A DNA stretch of 36,945 bases from a virus: IMG/VR virus record IMGVR_UViG_3300049216_000627, positions 1-36,945 of that record. One strand, given 5' to 3'. The position numbers and the translations under genes were made by a program. The notes under the pieces are model-generated. The model ran no database searches. It was not told the DNA's origin and saw nothing but the letters and a program-made list of their open reading frames with translations. Positions 1 to 6,904 of the stretch are shown in pieces (the stretch's first letter is position 1; every line of letters starts with the position of its first letter).

Positions 1-786
1 TTACTGACCTCCGAAGATCGGCGACGTGCCGTTGTAGCTGAAGGTGATCGTGGACGGAGCAGTCGTGAGCAGTGCGGGTACAACGCCACCGGGCCAAGCG
101 ACATTGCCGCCGTTGGCTATCGTCGGCGGGAAGATCACAGCGAATCCCGCCGGCACGATGTCAACAGTGGCCTGCTGAAGGGTGCCGCTAAAGGTCGAGG
201 TCGCGAAGCTCAGCGTGCAGTTGGCCGTGAGCGTGATGACGTAGCGCGTCGGCGTGGAGCTGAGGGTGATCGTCTGCGCACCGGAGCAGGTGCTGGAGAC
301 GACCGTGACTGAGCCGCCTGCGGGGGCCCACGTTCCATCCTCGCGGAGATAGCGCGTCGTGCCGGCGGTTGCGCCAGGGTCCGGGACGAGGCCGGTGGCG
401 TGGGCGGAGCCGCTGGGGCCGAAGGCGGACGGGGTTGTGGGTGGCACGCACGGCGGGATGTTCAACGTGCCGGCGATGAGCGTGGGAACACCGCAGTTGG
501 TGCCACTGGAGGTCGTGAGGCTGGTGACGGCTCCGGGGGCGAGGATGGGCTGCCAGAAGGCCGACGTGGCGGCCGGCGTGGGGGGTGTGTTGCCCTGGTT
601 GAGGGCTGTGCCGGTCGAGATGAAGCTGGAGCCGTTGTAGAGCACGATCGCGCCCTGGCCGTACGGCGTCGACGGCGAGTAGGTGCCCCGGTAGGTGACC
701 GCGATGACGGTGGTCTGCGCGGCGACGGGCGCGGGGGCGGCGGCGAGGCCGGCGAAGATTACGAGGGCGAGCAGGATGCGCTTCAT
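1..786 (-). CDS. Exported protein with phage tail-fibre-type motif
   Basis: The 261-residue product has a clear Sec signal peptide (residues 1-23: MKR, hydrophobic core, AxA before Q24), so it should be exported. Residues 35-79 (TYSPSTPYGQG...YNGSSF...FW) resemble the short aromatic carbohydrate-binding repeats of chitinase-type CBM5/12 modules. Residues 132-153 (GLVPDPG, then LREDGTW) match a linker motif common in phage tail fibres and in acidobacterial secreted proteins. The rest is Ser/Thr/Gly-rich beta-type sequence. It is the last gene of the leftward early operon, 33 bases after its neighbour, with AAGG before the ATG. The stop codon is the first base of the window. A surface or lysogenic-conversion protein is an inference; a virion fibre is less likely because of the signal peptide and early-operon position. 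Confidence 0.75.
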   Translation of the reverse strand: MKRILLALVIFAGLAAAPAPVAAQTTVIAVTYRGTYSPSTPYGQGAIVLYNGSSFISTGTALNQGNTPPTPAATSAFWQPILAPGAVTSLTTSSGTNCGVPTLIAGTLNIPPCVPPTTPSAFGPSGSAHATGLVPDPGATAGTTRYLREDGTWAPAGGSVTVVSSTCSGAQTITLSSTPTRYVITLTANCTLSFATSTFSGTLQQATVDIVPAGFAVIFPPTIANGGNVAWPGGVVPALLTTAPSTITFSYNGTSPIFGGQ

Positions 787-819
787 GGGTGGGCCTTTCT
801 ATCGGTGCATCGTGGACAG

Positions 820-1710
820 CTAATACGTGAACGCCGGAGCGCCGTAGGTGATAGTGAGGAGCTTGGTGACGCCGTCGCCGGTGTCGGCGATGGGCAGCGA
901 GGCGACCGCGCCGGCGCTGCTGGAGAGCTGCACGAAGGTGAGGCCGCCGTAGGCGTCGAGGTTGACGCGCCAGTAGACGCCGGCCTGTGCCTGGTCGGCG
1001 AGCACGATGGACGAGGCGGTGCCGGTGTTGACCAGGGTGAAGGTGGGGACGTTGGCGAGGATGCGGACGGAGAAGAGGCTGCCGGCGGCCGAGGCGATGA
1101 CCTTGAAGGTGGCGTTGCCGGCCAGCGGGACGAGTGCTCCGTTGGCGACGATGTAGACCGCGCCGGTGACAGAGTCGATGAGCGTGGCGGGCGTGCCGGC
1201 GGGGCCTTGCTTGCCGACCGGACCCTGGAAGGGAGCGATGTTGGCGGCGATGCTGTAGGGGTTGGCCTGCGGGAGGAGCGTGTAGTTGTCGAGCGACCAG
1301 GTGTCGGCGAGGATGGCGATGTCGAACTGGTCGAGGACGACGCGGTTGCCGCCTGCGGGCGTGGTGGCGGTGGCGGGGCTGGTGTCGCGGACGGTGAAGC
1401 GGTAGCCGACGGGGATGGAGGTGCGGTCTGTGCGCGGCAGGCAGAGGAGCTGGGTGATGGCTCCGTGGACGATGGGCACGGTCCAGGGGCGCATGAGGCC
1501 GGTGCCGATGGTGGGGACGCTGTAGCTGATGGCGGCGTGGCTGGCGTCGGTGGCGATGACGGTGAGGACGCCGCTGGCGAGGGGGTTGCTGCCGCCGATC
1601 TGCGTGGCGGTGACCTGCGCGAGGTTGGTGGCGCACTGCGAGTACGCTGCGGGCGCGGCGGCCAGTGTGGCAAGTGCGGCGAGGGGCAGCAGGGATAGGA
1701 CGCGGCGCAT
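820..1710 (-). CDS. Exported protein with short collagen-like segment
   Basis: The product has 296 residues. Residues 1-25 form a typical signal peptide (MRR, Leu/Ala-rich core, AAYSQ). A short collagen-type stretch at about 163-174 (GPVGKQGPAGTP) separates an N-terminal beta-rich region from a C-terminal one. Such Gly-X-Y segments are common in phage fibres and in acidobacterial surface proteins. It lies 9 bases after the excisionase-like gene and 33 bases before the other exported protein, so the two exported proteins close the early operon as a pair. I recognise no enzymatic domain. Cell-surface or periplasmic location is inferred from the signal peptide; function is unknown. Confidence 0.75.
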   Translation of the reverse strand: MRRVLSLLPLAALATLAAAPAAYSQCATNLAQVTATQIGGSNPLASGVLTVIATDASHAAISYSVPTIGTGLMRPWTVPIVHGAITQLLCLPRTDRTSIPVGYRFTVRDTSPATATTPAGGNRVVLDQFDIAILADTWSLDNYTLLPQANPYSIAANIAPFQGPVGKQGPAGTPATLIDSVTGAVYIVANGALVPLAGNATFKVIASAAGSLFSVRILANVPTFTLVNTGTASSIVLADQAQAGVYWRVNLDAYGGLTFVQLSSSAGAVASLPIADTGDGVTKLLTITYGAPAFTY

Positions 1711-1719
1711 ACTCGCAGC

Positions 1720-2037
1720 CTAGCGGCGGCGGGGCTCCCTTGGAGGCGCAGTGGCTATAGCTGGTGCATCTGACGCACGTTGGTGGTGGACGTTCTTGGA
1801 TAGCTTGTTCCACTCGTCGGCGAGACGCAGGATGCTCTCGTAGATGATGAGGTATGGGCTGTTGCGCCGCCGCCGCTTGAAGCCCTCCAGGTCGCCCTCC
1901 TCGACCATGCGAAGAATGGTTGACTGCGAGCAGCCGAGCAGCTCGGCGGCGCGCGTTGTGGATACCGTGCGACCCGGATGCCAGGGTAGCAACAGTTGCG
2001 GTGAGATGTCGTGACGAGAGGCCTTGCGGTGGATCAT
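1720..2037 (-). CDS. Excisionase/MerR-like small HTH DNA-binding protein
   Basis: This 105-residue protein carries a helix-turn-helix of the excisionase/MerR-like fold: TVSTTRAAELLGCSQSTILR, followed by MVEEGDLEGFKRRRR. This is the pattern 'pattern helix, recognition helix, wing, basic tail' of HTH_17-type proteins. The ATG at 2037 overlaps the stop of the upstream GemA-like gene (ATGA), which fixes the start; a longer reading of this frame is a shadow of that neighbour. It probably binds phage or host DNA as a regulator or architectural factor. A recombination-directionality role is unlikely because the phage uses a transposase rather than an integrase. Confidence 0.7.
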   Translation of the reverse strand: MIHRKASRHDISPQLLLPWHPGRTVSTTRAAELLGCSQSTILRMVEEGDLEGFKRRRRNSPYLIIYESILRLADEWNKLSKNVHHQRASDAPAIATAPPREPRRR

Positions 2038-2570
2038 CCGTTGCTCCAATCTACCCAGAGGCCGCGATCCTGCAGCATCCCTTTGAGTGCCCAGCGAACG
2101 CGGTTGGCCTGCTTCATGCTGCGGATCTCTTTGGCAGGCTTGATGGGTGAGGACTTCGACTGCAGCCACGCATCGAAGCGGGCCTTGTCCCAGCCGAGGC
2201 GCTGGTAGTAGCTGGCGATGGTGGTGAGGTCGTCGGCGCTGACGATCTCCGGCCGCTGGGCGTAGACGGTGTCGTCCTTGCGGCCGTCGACGCCGGCGCG
2301 GTGGGCGGACTCCGCGGTGCGCTTGCGGGGCTGGGTGGCCTTGCTGCCGGGCTTGAGCGGGGCGCGGTGGCCCAGCTCGCCCTGGGCGGCGTCGATGAGC
2401 ATCCGTGCCTCGTCGAAGCTGAGGGCGTTGAAGCTGGGGATCGTGCGGCCGGTGAGCTGGCCCGCCCAGGCGAGACGGCCCTCGCGACCGCCGTCGAAGC
2501 CGACGACGGTGGAGGCCATCTGTGAGCAGACGGTCTGGAGGCGGGTGAGCTGGAGGCGGGTGATCTTCAT
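2034..2570 (-). CDS. GemA/Mu gp16-like early regulatory protein (distant)
   Basis: The 178-residue product has two helical blocks separated by a basic linker. The N-terminal block (KITRLQLTRLQ...GR...LSFDEARMLIDAAQ) and the C-terminal block (DDLTTIASYYQRLGW...FDAWL...ANRVRWALKGML) resemble the arrangement of the GemA family (DUF1018, Mu gp16). That family modulates host gene expression and topology during Mu development. The resemblance is by eye and distant. The start is ATG 2570: it overlaps the stop of the upstream gene (ATGA) and has GAGGA 8 bases upstream, whereas the GTG at 2576 would leave only 2 bases. It overlaps the downstream HTH gene by 4 bases. Confidence 0.5.
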   Translation of the reverse strand: MKITRLQLTRLQTVCSQMASTVVGFDGGREGRLAWAGQLTGRTIPSFNALSFDEARMLIDAAQGELGHRAPLKPGSKATQPRKRTAESAHRAGVDGRKDDTVYAQRPEIVSADDLTTIASYYQRLGWDKARFDAWLQSKSSPIKPAKEIRSMKQANRVRWALKGMLQDRGLWVDWSNG

Positions 2571-3313
2571 GCGCACGGTCCTCGATGTGAGTTGAAGATC
2601 TCAACACATTCGCGAGAGTCGAAGAGGATCTCGACATGGCCGACATTTATGGAGTACAAAACGTTACCAATGTAAGTCGATGCACACTGAGCACATTCGC
2701 CCCGGCTGTTACGGAGAAGCCCGAAGCGCAGCCTATCCTTCGGGGTCAGGCCGCAGCTCAGCTGGTACGACTCTGCCTGCTGCCTTTGCTGCCTTTCCTT
2801 TTCGCTGGCGCTTGCGAACAGCGCAGCGACCGTTGCAGTTGAGGCAAGGGCACCCGTGCTTGCGGAGGTATTCGGCGACTCCGGCGAGGACGGCATCGCG
2901 GAACTCCTGTCGCTCGATGCGCTTGCGTTCAGCGTAGTCAGCGGTGGCGCACTTGGTAGAGCAGAATCGCTTGGTGCCTGTGACTTCTTTGCCGCAACCT
3001 CCGCGCTGACAGATCCGCATGGTGCCTGTGGTTCTCCTTCCGCAGCCTGGTGCATGTGGACGCCCAGGATGCTGTAGCCGATGATGTCGTGGTAAGGGCT
3101 CTCGCCCAGGGCGTCGCGGTCGGTGGCGATCCGCATGAGCTTGTCCCAGATGCGGACCAGGACGAGCGCGTCCGCCATCTGGTCGATGCCGATGCCGTTG
3201 GGGTACAGCAGTCGCATGGCAGCGCCGGCCGTGGTGAAGGACGAGCCGTAGGCCCGGTTCTTCTCCTCGGTGATCGCGCCGGCTGCGGTGCCGATCTGCT
3301 GGAAGGTCTTCAT
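2567..3313 (-). CDS. Nmad1/DUF1599-like protein with long out-of-character tail
   Basis: The 248-residue reading frame has an N-terminal domain (about residues 8-90) that looks like the nucleotide-modification-associated domain 1/DUF1599 family: EEKNRAYGSSF, then ADALVLVRIWDKLMRI and YHDIIGYSILG. Members occur in phages near DNA-modification or nucleotide-metabolism genes, but their reaction is not established. From about residue 98 the frame becomes Ser/Ala/Pro-rich (98-170), where the nested zinc-finger gene at 2733-3020 uses a different frame with better third-position GC. The last 60 residues (about 188-248, with CAQC and ordinary composition) again look coding in this frame. ATG 3313 overlaps the upstream stop (ATGA) and has AAAGGA 8 bases upstream. 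Confidence 0.6.
   Translation of the reverse strand: MKTFQQIGTAAGAITEEKNRAYGSSFTTAGAAMRLLYPNGIGIDQMADALVLVRIWDKLMRIATDRDALGESPYHDIIGYSILGVHMHQAAEGEPQAPCGSVSAEVAAKKSQAPSDSALPSAPPLTTLNASASSDRSSAMPSSPESPNTSASTGALASTATVAALFASASEKERQQRQQAESYQLSCGLTPKDRLRFGLLRNSRGECAQCASTYIGNVLYSINVGHVEILFDSRECVEIFNSHRGPCA
2733..3020 (-). CDS. Small zinc-finger protein nested out of frame in the Nmad1-like gene
   Basis: This 95-residue protein reads CQRGGCGKEV...KRFCSTKC (residues 4-25), a treble-clef-like zinc-binding pattern. A basic helix follows (YAERKRIERQEFRDAV), then a second cysteine cluster (CPCLNCNGRC), then a Lys/Arg-rich tail. The frame shows the strong third-position G/C preference of real genes in this phage over most of its length, while the overlapping Nmad1 frame does not. 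A GGAG lies 13 bases before the ATG, which is rather far. It would be expressed by translation coupled to the Nmad1-like gene. DNA or RNA binding is inferred from the fold and charge. Confidence 0.55.
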   Translation of the reverse strand: MRICQRGGCGKEVTGTKRFCSTKCATADYAERKRIERQEFRDAVLAGVAEYLRKHGCPCLNCNGRCAVRKRQRKGKAAKAAGRVVPAELRPDPEG

Positions 3314-3774
3314 CGGGTGTGTCCTTTCGGTTGCGCTTCGAGCCAGCGCTTGGCGGCGTTGACCAGGGTGATGAGGTCCATGCGGAGGTCTTCGGCGTTC
3401 TCGCCGTCGCGGATGGCCCAGGCCTGCAGCGTGCCGTCGCAGAGCACGAGGACGGCGCGGGCGCTGTGGCGCTGGGCGAACCAGCTGGCCTCGCGCTCCA
3501 CCAGCTCGGGCGTCTGCGCCTCAGTGAGGTTGCCCTTCGGACCTTCGGCCTTCTCGCGGCGGGCGCTGGCGGAGCTCGTGCAGGTGCGGCCGTGGACGAT
3601 GGCTTCCTCGCGCACGTCGCCGGCGACCTTCGGCGGATCGCACGGCAGCTTCCTGCCGTGCGTGGTGATCCACCACTCGATGGGCGCGCGACAGCTGCTG
3701 CAGGTGCTATTGCCGGTGTGGCGATAGCGGGCCTGCAGCATCTGTTCGCGGTTGGATGGAAGTCCCTTGCTCAC
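3310..3774 (-). CDS. Zinc-ribbon early protein, unknown function
   Basis: The 154-residue protein has an N-terminal zinc-ribbon half (CSSCRAPIEWW, then LPCDP), a pattern seen in small phage proteins that recognise nucleic acid. The C-terminal half is helical (LRMDLITLVNAAKRWLEA). The GTG start at 3774 lies 2 bases after the upstream stop, with a GAGG about 10 bases before it. The stop overlaps the next gene's ATG (ATGA). I do not recognise a named family. It is one of a group of small Cys-rich early proteins in this operon. Confidence 0.65.
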   Translation of the reverse strand: MSKGLPSNREQMLQARYRHTGNSTCSSCRAPIEWWITTHGRKLPCDPPKVAGDVREEAIVHGRTCTSSASARREKAEGPKGNLTEAQTPELVEREASWFAQRHSARAVLVLCDGTLQAWAIRDGENAEDLRMDLITLVNAAKRWLEAQPKGHTR

Positions 3775-3776
3775 GG

Positions 3777-4574
3777 CTAGGCGGCCTCGGCTTCGTAGGC
3801 GGTTTCGTCGACGAACTCAGAGGGGTGCTCCGCGGTCGCAGCGGCGAGATCATCGCCGGCGTCGCCAAGGTCGCGAGGGGCCTCTGCGATGACCATCTCC
3901 GCCACCGGGTTGAGTGCGGCGTCCAGGTCGGCGATGAGCTTGGCGAGCACCGCCTGATGACGCATCTCGACCGCGATCTCAGCCACGCATTTGTCCCGGA
4001 GCTCGATGAGCTGGTCGATCTTGCTGTCTGTGGCGGCGAGGTTATGCTTCGCGAATGCCAGCGTGCCGTCGATGCCGGGCTTGTGGGTGACCTTGACGGT
4101 GACGGCGAGCTTGGACGGCTTGGCTGCGGGAGCTGCGGGTGACGGGCAGCCGTCCTGGTGGCCGTTGGCGTACTCCTTGCCTTTGCTGATGAGGTAAGCG
4201 CTGAGCGGCGTGCCGCAGCCGCCCTTGCATGTCTGGTTCTCCATAGGTTGTTTCCTCGTTTCCTTCGGGGTGGATGGTGCGTGGGTGGAGCGCGCGGGCT
4301 TCGCTGGGCGAGGCGTACGTGCGGTGGGGCTTGGGGCGGGGGTGAGCTTCTTCGGCTTCGCCTGGCGAAGGTTGGCGACGCTGAGCGTGCCGCGAATCGT
4401 CCAGGGCCGGTCGCGCGCCTCGCGGGCAGCCTGCTCGGCGGCGTCCTTGGCGCGGATCTCGTCGGTGATCTCGATGGTGCGGCAGGGCGCAGGCGGGTAG
4501 GCCGCCGGATCCTGGAAGTCCCAGGGATCGACGATGACCTTATTGTTGCTGTTGATCGTGCCGTAGACGCTCAT
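3777..4574 (-). CDS. Two-part early protein with probable internal start
   Basis: The 265-residue frame starts at ATG 4574 (MSVYGTINSNNK), which overlaps the upstream stop (ATGA). The N-terminal 65 residues are globular, followed by a Pro/Ala/Lys linker (about 75-108). A second module starts with MENQTCKGGCGTPL, whose Cys pattern resembles half of a zinc knuckle (further CPSP downstream), and continues as a long helical region (DSKIDQLIELRDKCVAEIAV) that could form a coiled coil. An ATG at 4244 opens the second module with a GAGGA 8 bases upstream, so a shorter 155-residue protein is probably also made from the same frame. No family recognised. Confidence 0.6.
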   Translation of the reverse strand: MSVYGTINSNNKVIVDPWDFQDPAAYPPAPCRTIEITDEIRAKDAAEQAAREARDRPWTIRGTLSVANLRQAKPKKLTPAPSPTARTPRPAKPARSTHAPSTPKETRKQPMENQTCKGGCGTPLSAYLISKGKEYANGHQDGCPSPAAPAAKPSKLAVTVKVTHKPGIDGTLAFAKHNLAATDSKIDQLIELRDKCVAEIAVEMRHQAVLAKLIADLDAALNPVAEMVIAEAPRDLGDAGDDLAAATAEHPSEFVDETAYEAEAA

Positions 4575-4861
4575 CGGGTGGCCTTCTTTCTGCGGCGTGC
4601 TGCCTTCTTGGCTGCCTTCGACTTCTTCCAGGCCCGCTCGACGGCGGCGCGGGGGTTCTCCATGAACTTCAGGTGGGCGATATGGGCGTCGATCCAGCGG
4701 CCCTGCTGCTTGGCGACCTTGGCGATCTTCAGGCATGTCTCCGGAGACGCGCCCTGAACAAACAAGAGCCATTCCAGCCGCTCGATGACGCCGCTCTTCG
4801 AGGCTTTGCGCAGCTCGACCTGCCATTGTTCGAGCGGCCCGATGTAGCCAGGGAGGATCAC
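4571..4861 (-). CDS. Small basic early protein
   Basis: The 96-residue protein starts at GTG 4861, directly after the upstream stop, with a near-perfect GGAGGAGG 6 bases upstream. A longer in-frame extension to 4987 is Ser/Pro-rich shadow sequence and was discarded. The body is helical (LEQWQVELRKASKSGVIERL, ETCLKIAKVAKQQGRWIDA), and the C-terminus is extremely basic (KKSKAAKKAARRRKK), suggesting nucleic-acid contact. Its stop overlaps the next start (ATGA). No family recognised. Confidence 0.65.
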   Translation of the reverse strand: MILPGYIGPLEQWQVELRKASKSGVIERLEWLLFVQGASPETCLKIAKVAKQQGRWIDAHIAHLKFMENPRAAVERAWKKSKAAKKAARRRKKATR

Positions 4862-4862
4862 G

Positions 4863-5138
4863 CTAGACCTCCTCCACGAAGACGGGGCAGTCGTCGGGCA
4901 TGACGATCTGCAGGTTGACCGGCTGGAAGGGCTGCCGGAAGGTGAGCTGCTGGAGGACGATGTCGGCACCGTTGGCGAGCGCTTCACGTTCGATCTCGGA
5001 TGGCCGCCAGCGCGTAATCATCGGGCAGTCACGGCGGTCGAGGTACACGGCCGGCAGCGGCGTGTATTCGGGTTGGCCTTTGCCGAGCACGATCTCGATG
5101 GGCTCGGAGCCGGGCATGACGGGGCTAACTGGGGTCAT
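4863..5138 (-). CDS. Conserved-type small early phage protein
   Basis: The 91-residue protein contains EYTPLPAVYLDRRDCPMITRW, then LQQLTFRQPFQPVNLQI. The pattern 'PLP.....G....SRW......L.......LQ.LTF..P.QPV.L' recurs in short phage proteins of unknown role, often encoded in early modules. The ATG at 5138 has AGGAG 6 bases upstream, while an inner ATG at 5117 has none, so the longer start is preferred even though it overlaps the upstream gene by 14 bases. It ends one base before the next gene's GTG. Confidence 0.65.
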   Translation of the reverse strand: MTPVSPVMPGSEPIEIVLGKGQPEYTPLPAVYLDRRDCPMITRWRPSEIEREALANGADIVLQQLTFRQPFQPVNLQIVMPDDCPVFVEEV

Positions 5139-5376
5139 CGTCGATCTCCTTCACGAACCATTCGCAGCCGTCTTCCGGGCAGGTGATGTAGCTGCCGATC
5201 CCGCCGCCGAAGGCGAAGCCGTAGCCGTGGTCTTCGTCGGCGAGCTTTGCCAGGCACAGCGGGCAGCGCTCGGTGTAGTCAGGGTCGGAGAACTGGACAG
5301 GGCCGCCGATGATTCGTGGCATTGGAGTCGCGCCGCAGAACCCGATCTCAATGGGGCTATCGAAGTTCTTACTCAC
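5125..5376 (-). CDS. Small zinc-ribbon early protein
   Basis: The 83-residue protein has two Cys pairs, CPLC and CPEDGC, spaced as in a rubredoxin-like or zinc-ribbon knuckle (about residues 38-41 and 66-71), with an acidic C-terminus (FVKEIDDDPS). The GTG at 5376 is preceded by GGAGG 6 bases upstream and overlaps the upstream stop by 8 bases (GTGAGTAA). The in-frame extension to 5454 is an Arg/Ser-rich shadow. The function is unknown. Small zinc-ribbon proteins of this type are common in phage early operons. Confidence 0.65.
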   Translation of the reverse strand: MSKNFDSPIEIGFCGATPMPRIIGGPVQFSDPDYTERCPLCLAKLADEDHGYGFAFGGGIGSYITCPEDGCEWFVKEIDDDPS

Positions 5377-5695
5377 TGGCCACCTCCGTCTTCTTGCCCT
5401 TCCATACGAAGTTGAAGCAGCCGGTCCCGATGCTGACGAGCGAGTACTCCTCATCGGGGAAGAACGTCTCCAGCTTGTCGGCGGTGTCGGCGATCAGGCG
5501 TTCGATAGCGGACTGGAGGAAGCACTTGCCGTTCGGAGCGCGATGACGGTGTGTGCTGAACGTCTTGCCGCCGACGTGGAAGATCTTGATCGTTACCTGC
5601 CGAACGGCTTTGGTCCCTGTCACGGCGACGCCGGCCATCGCGGCCTTGTCTGCCTGCTCTTTGCGTTGCGAACGTGGGGCTCTGGGCTTCATCAC
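5369..5695 (-). CDS. Early protein of unknown function, basic N-terminus
   Basis: The 108-residue protein has a basic N-terminus (KPRAPRSQRKEQADK), then a mixed alpha/beta body (VRQVTIKIFHVGGKTF, AIERLIADTADKLETFF, EYSLVSIGTGCFNFVWKG). The beta-alpha-beta rhythm suggests a single small folded domain. Starts GTG 5695 and ATG 5692 are adjacent, and a GGAGG serves either. The upstream stop lies within the same bases, so the genes are translationally coupled. No family recognised. Confidence 0.65.
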   Translation of the reverse strand: MMKPRAPRSQRKEQADKAAMAGVAVTGTKAVRQVTIKIFHVGGKTFSTHRHRAPNGKCFLQSAIERLIADTADKLETFFPDEEYSLVSIGTGCFNFVWKGKKTEVASE

Positions 5696-6459
5696 TGGCC
5701 ACCTCCGCCGTTGGCTTTGGGGACGGTGAGGTAGACCTGGTACCAGTCGGTGGCGATGGCGTGCTGGGCGTCGGCGAGGGGCATGGCGTTGGTGCAGACC
5801 TGGCGGTGCAGCCAGTTCTCGACGACGTCCTTCTCCTTCGCGCCGGGACGCGGGAAGTAGGGCTGCGGCCAGAGGTTGGCGGGGTCGTTGGTGCCGCCCA
5901 GCTCCAGCGAGATCAGGTGGTCGATCTCGACCTTCGTCCCCACGCAGTCGGCGCGGGCGATCCCGTAGGCGCGGCAGACCTTCTGCTTCACGCTCTCCGG
6001 CACGTTGCGCACCGTGCCGGTGTGGAAGCTGGGCGAGCAGAGCGTGGCCTGCGGCGTGCTGCCGGCCGCGCCGGGGGTAACGGTGAGGTCGTTGAGGACG
6101 GCCGGGCCGTTGGTGCGGTAAGTGGCTGTCGCTGGCTGGGTGACGAGCGTGGCCACGGCAAAGTCCATGGTCAGCTTCGCGAAGGCGTCCGTATTCCGCG
6201 TGAGCTGGGCGCGGTTCATCTCTGTGAGCTCGTTGTCGAGCGCTTCGAGCCGTGGCCAGATGGCATCTTTCTCTTCAAGGGTGGGCGCATCCCAGTAGGC
6301 TTTATTGAGCGCAACGAACTGAGCGTGGAGCTGCGCATAGGCTGTGGCGGCCGGTGCGGGCTGCTGGCTCCAGCAGCCAATCGCGAGCAGCAGCATGAAG
6401 ATCAGGACGGTGGCTTCGAGTACCTGGACGCCGAAGGTGGGATAGCGGTTACGCTGCAT
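5692..6459 (-). CDS. Exported or membrane-anchored HNH-type nuclease-like protein
   Basis: The 255-residue product has a hydrophobic segment at about 14-29 ending in LAIGC, an acceptable lipoprotein signal-peptidase site, so it is probably a lipoprotein or membrane-tethered protein. Residues 40-100 are helical. The C-terminal part contains a short HNH-like motif: KQKVCRAYGI, then VEIDHLISLELGGTNDPANL with WPQPY. IDH is the first catalytic element, the following LGGTND-x3-LWPQP is typical of a subgroup of HNH proteins, and a later VENWLHRQVC closes the domain. An exported nuclease encoded in a phage early operon is unusual; excluding or degrading incoming DNA is a guess. ATG 6459 overlaps the upstream stop by 11 bases. 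Confidence 0.65.
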   Translation of the reverse strand: MQRNRYPTFGVQVLEATVLIFMLLLAIGCWSQQPAPAATAYAQLHAQFVALNKAYWDAPTLEEKDAIWPRLEALDNELTEMNRAQLTRNTDAFAKLTMDFAVATLVTQPATATYRTNGPAVLNDLTVTPGAAGSTPQATLCSPSFHTGTVRNVPESVKQKVCRAYGIARADCVGTKVEIDHLISLELGGTNDPANLWPQPYFPRPGAKEKDVVENWLHRQVCTNAMPLADAQHAIATDWYQVYLTVPKANGGGGQ

Positions 6460-6904
6460 GGACGTTCTCCTCTGGGGTGGGGTTGGTGAGTTCCAGCTCG
6501 ATGGCGAGCTGGCCGTACAGTTCAGCCATCGCGGCGCGGCCCAGAAGGACGCGGGCGACCTTCAACATGCTGGTGCCCTGCTTGAACAGGTATTGGGCCG
6601 ACTCGTGCGCTTCGGCCGCGGTGGCAATCAGGTAGTAGCCGCCGGGTGTACCGCGCGACGCGCCGAGCTGCACCTTGAAGTTCTTGCGGAGGTCGCTGAC
6701 GATGCCCTTCACCTGGCGAGCGTCGATCTGCGCCAGGAAGCCGAGCTCCGAGAGCGAGATGGCGTTCGCCTTGCCGACGCGCCCGCGCACCGCCTGCAGC
6801 ACCGCGCGCTCGTCCGCACTGAGCGGCCACGGGCAGTTGCGCCCGGCGAGCACGTTGTCAACGTGGTTGCAGACCTGGATGGCGAAGTGCGTGAGCAGGC
6901 TCAT
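6449..6904 (-). CDS. Winged-helix-like early regulator
   Basis: The 151-residue protein starts at ATG 6904 (ATGA overlap, GGAAGG upstream). Residues 28-95 look like a winged helix: ADERAVLQAVRGRVGKANAI, then LSELGFLAQIDARQVKGIVS as helix-turn-helix, then a wing (ASRGTPGGYYLI). The C-terminal helices (AQYLFKQGTSMLKVARVLL) may mediate dimerisation. This architecture resembles small phage proteins annotated as DNA-binding without further detail. It could regulate early genes; the target is unknown. Confidence 0.6.
   Translation of the reverse strand: MSLLTHFAIQVCNHVDNVLAGRNCPWPLSADERAVLQAVRGRVGKANAISLSELGFLAQIDARQVKGIVSDLRKNFKVQLGASRGTPGGYYLIATAAEAHESAQYLFKQGTSMLKVARVLLGRAAMAELYGQLAIELELTNPTPEENVHAA

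Noticed and set aside
188-1813. Very long open frame (His/Arg-rich) on the minus strand and its plus-strand counterpart at 400-1698
   Set aside because: Extreme composition (His/Arg/Pro or Gly/Asp/Glu repeats) typical of off-frame reading of GC-rich genes; the two exported proteins on the minus strand have signal peptides and ordinary composition.
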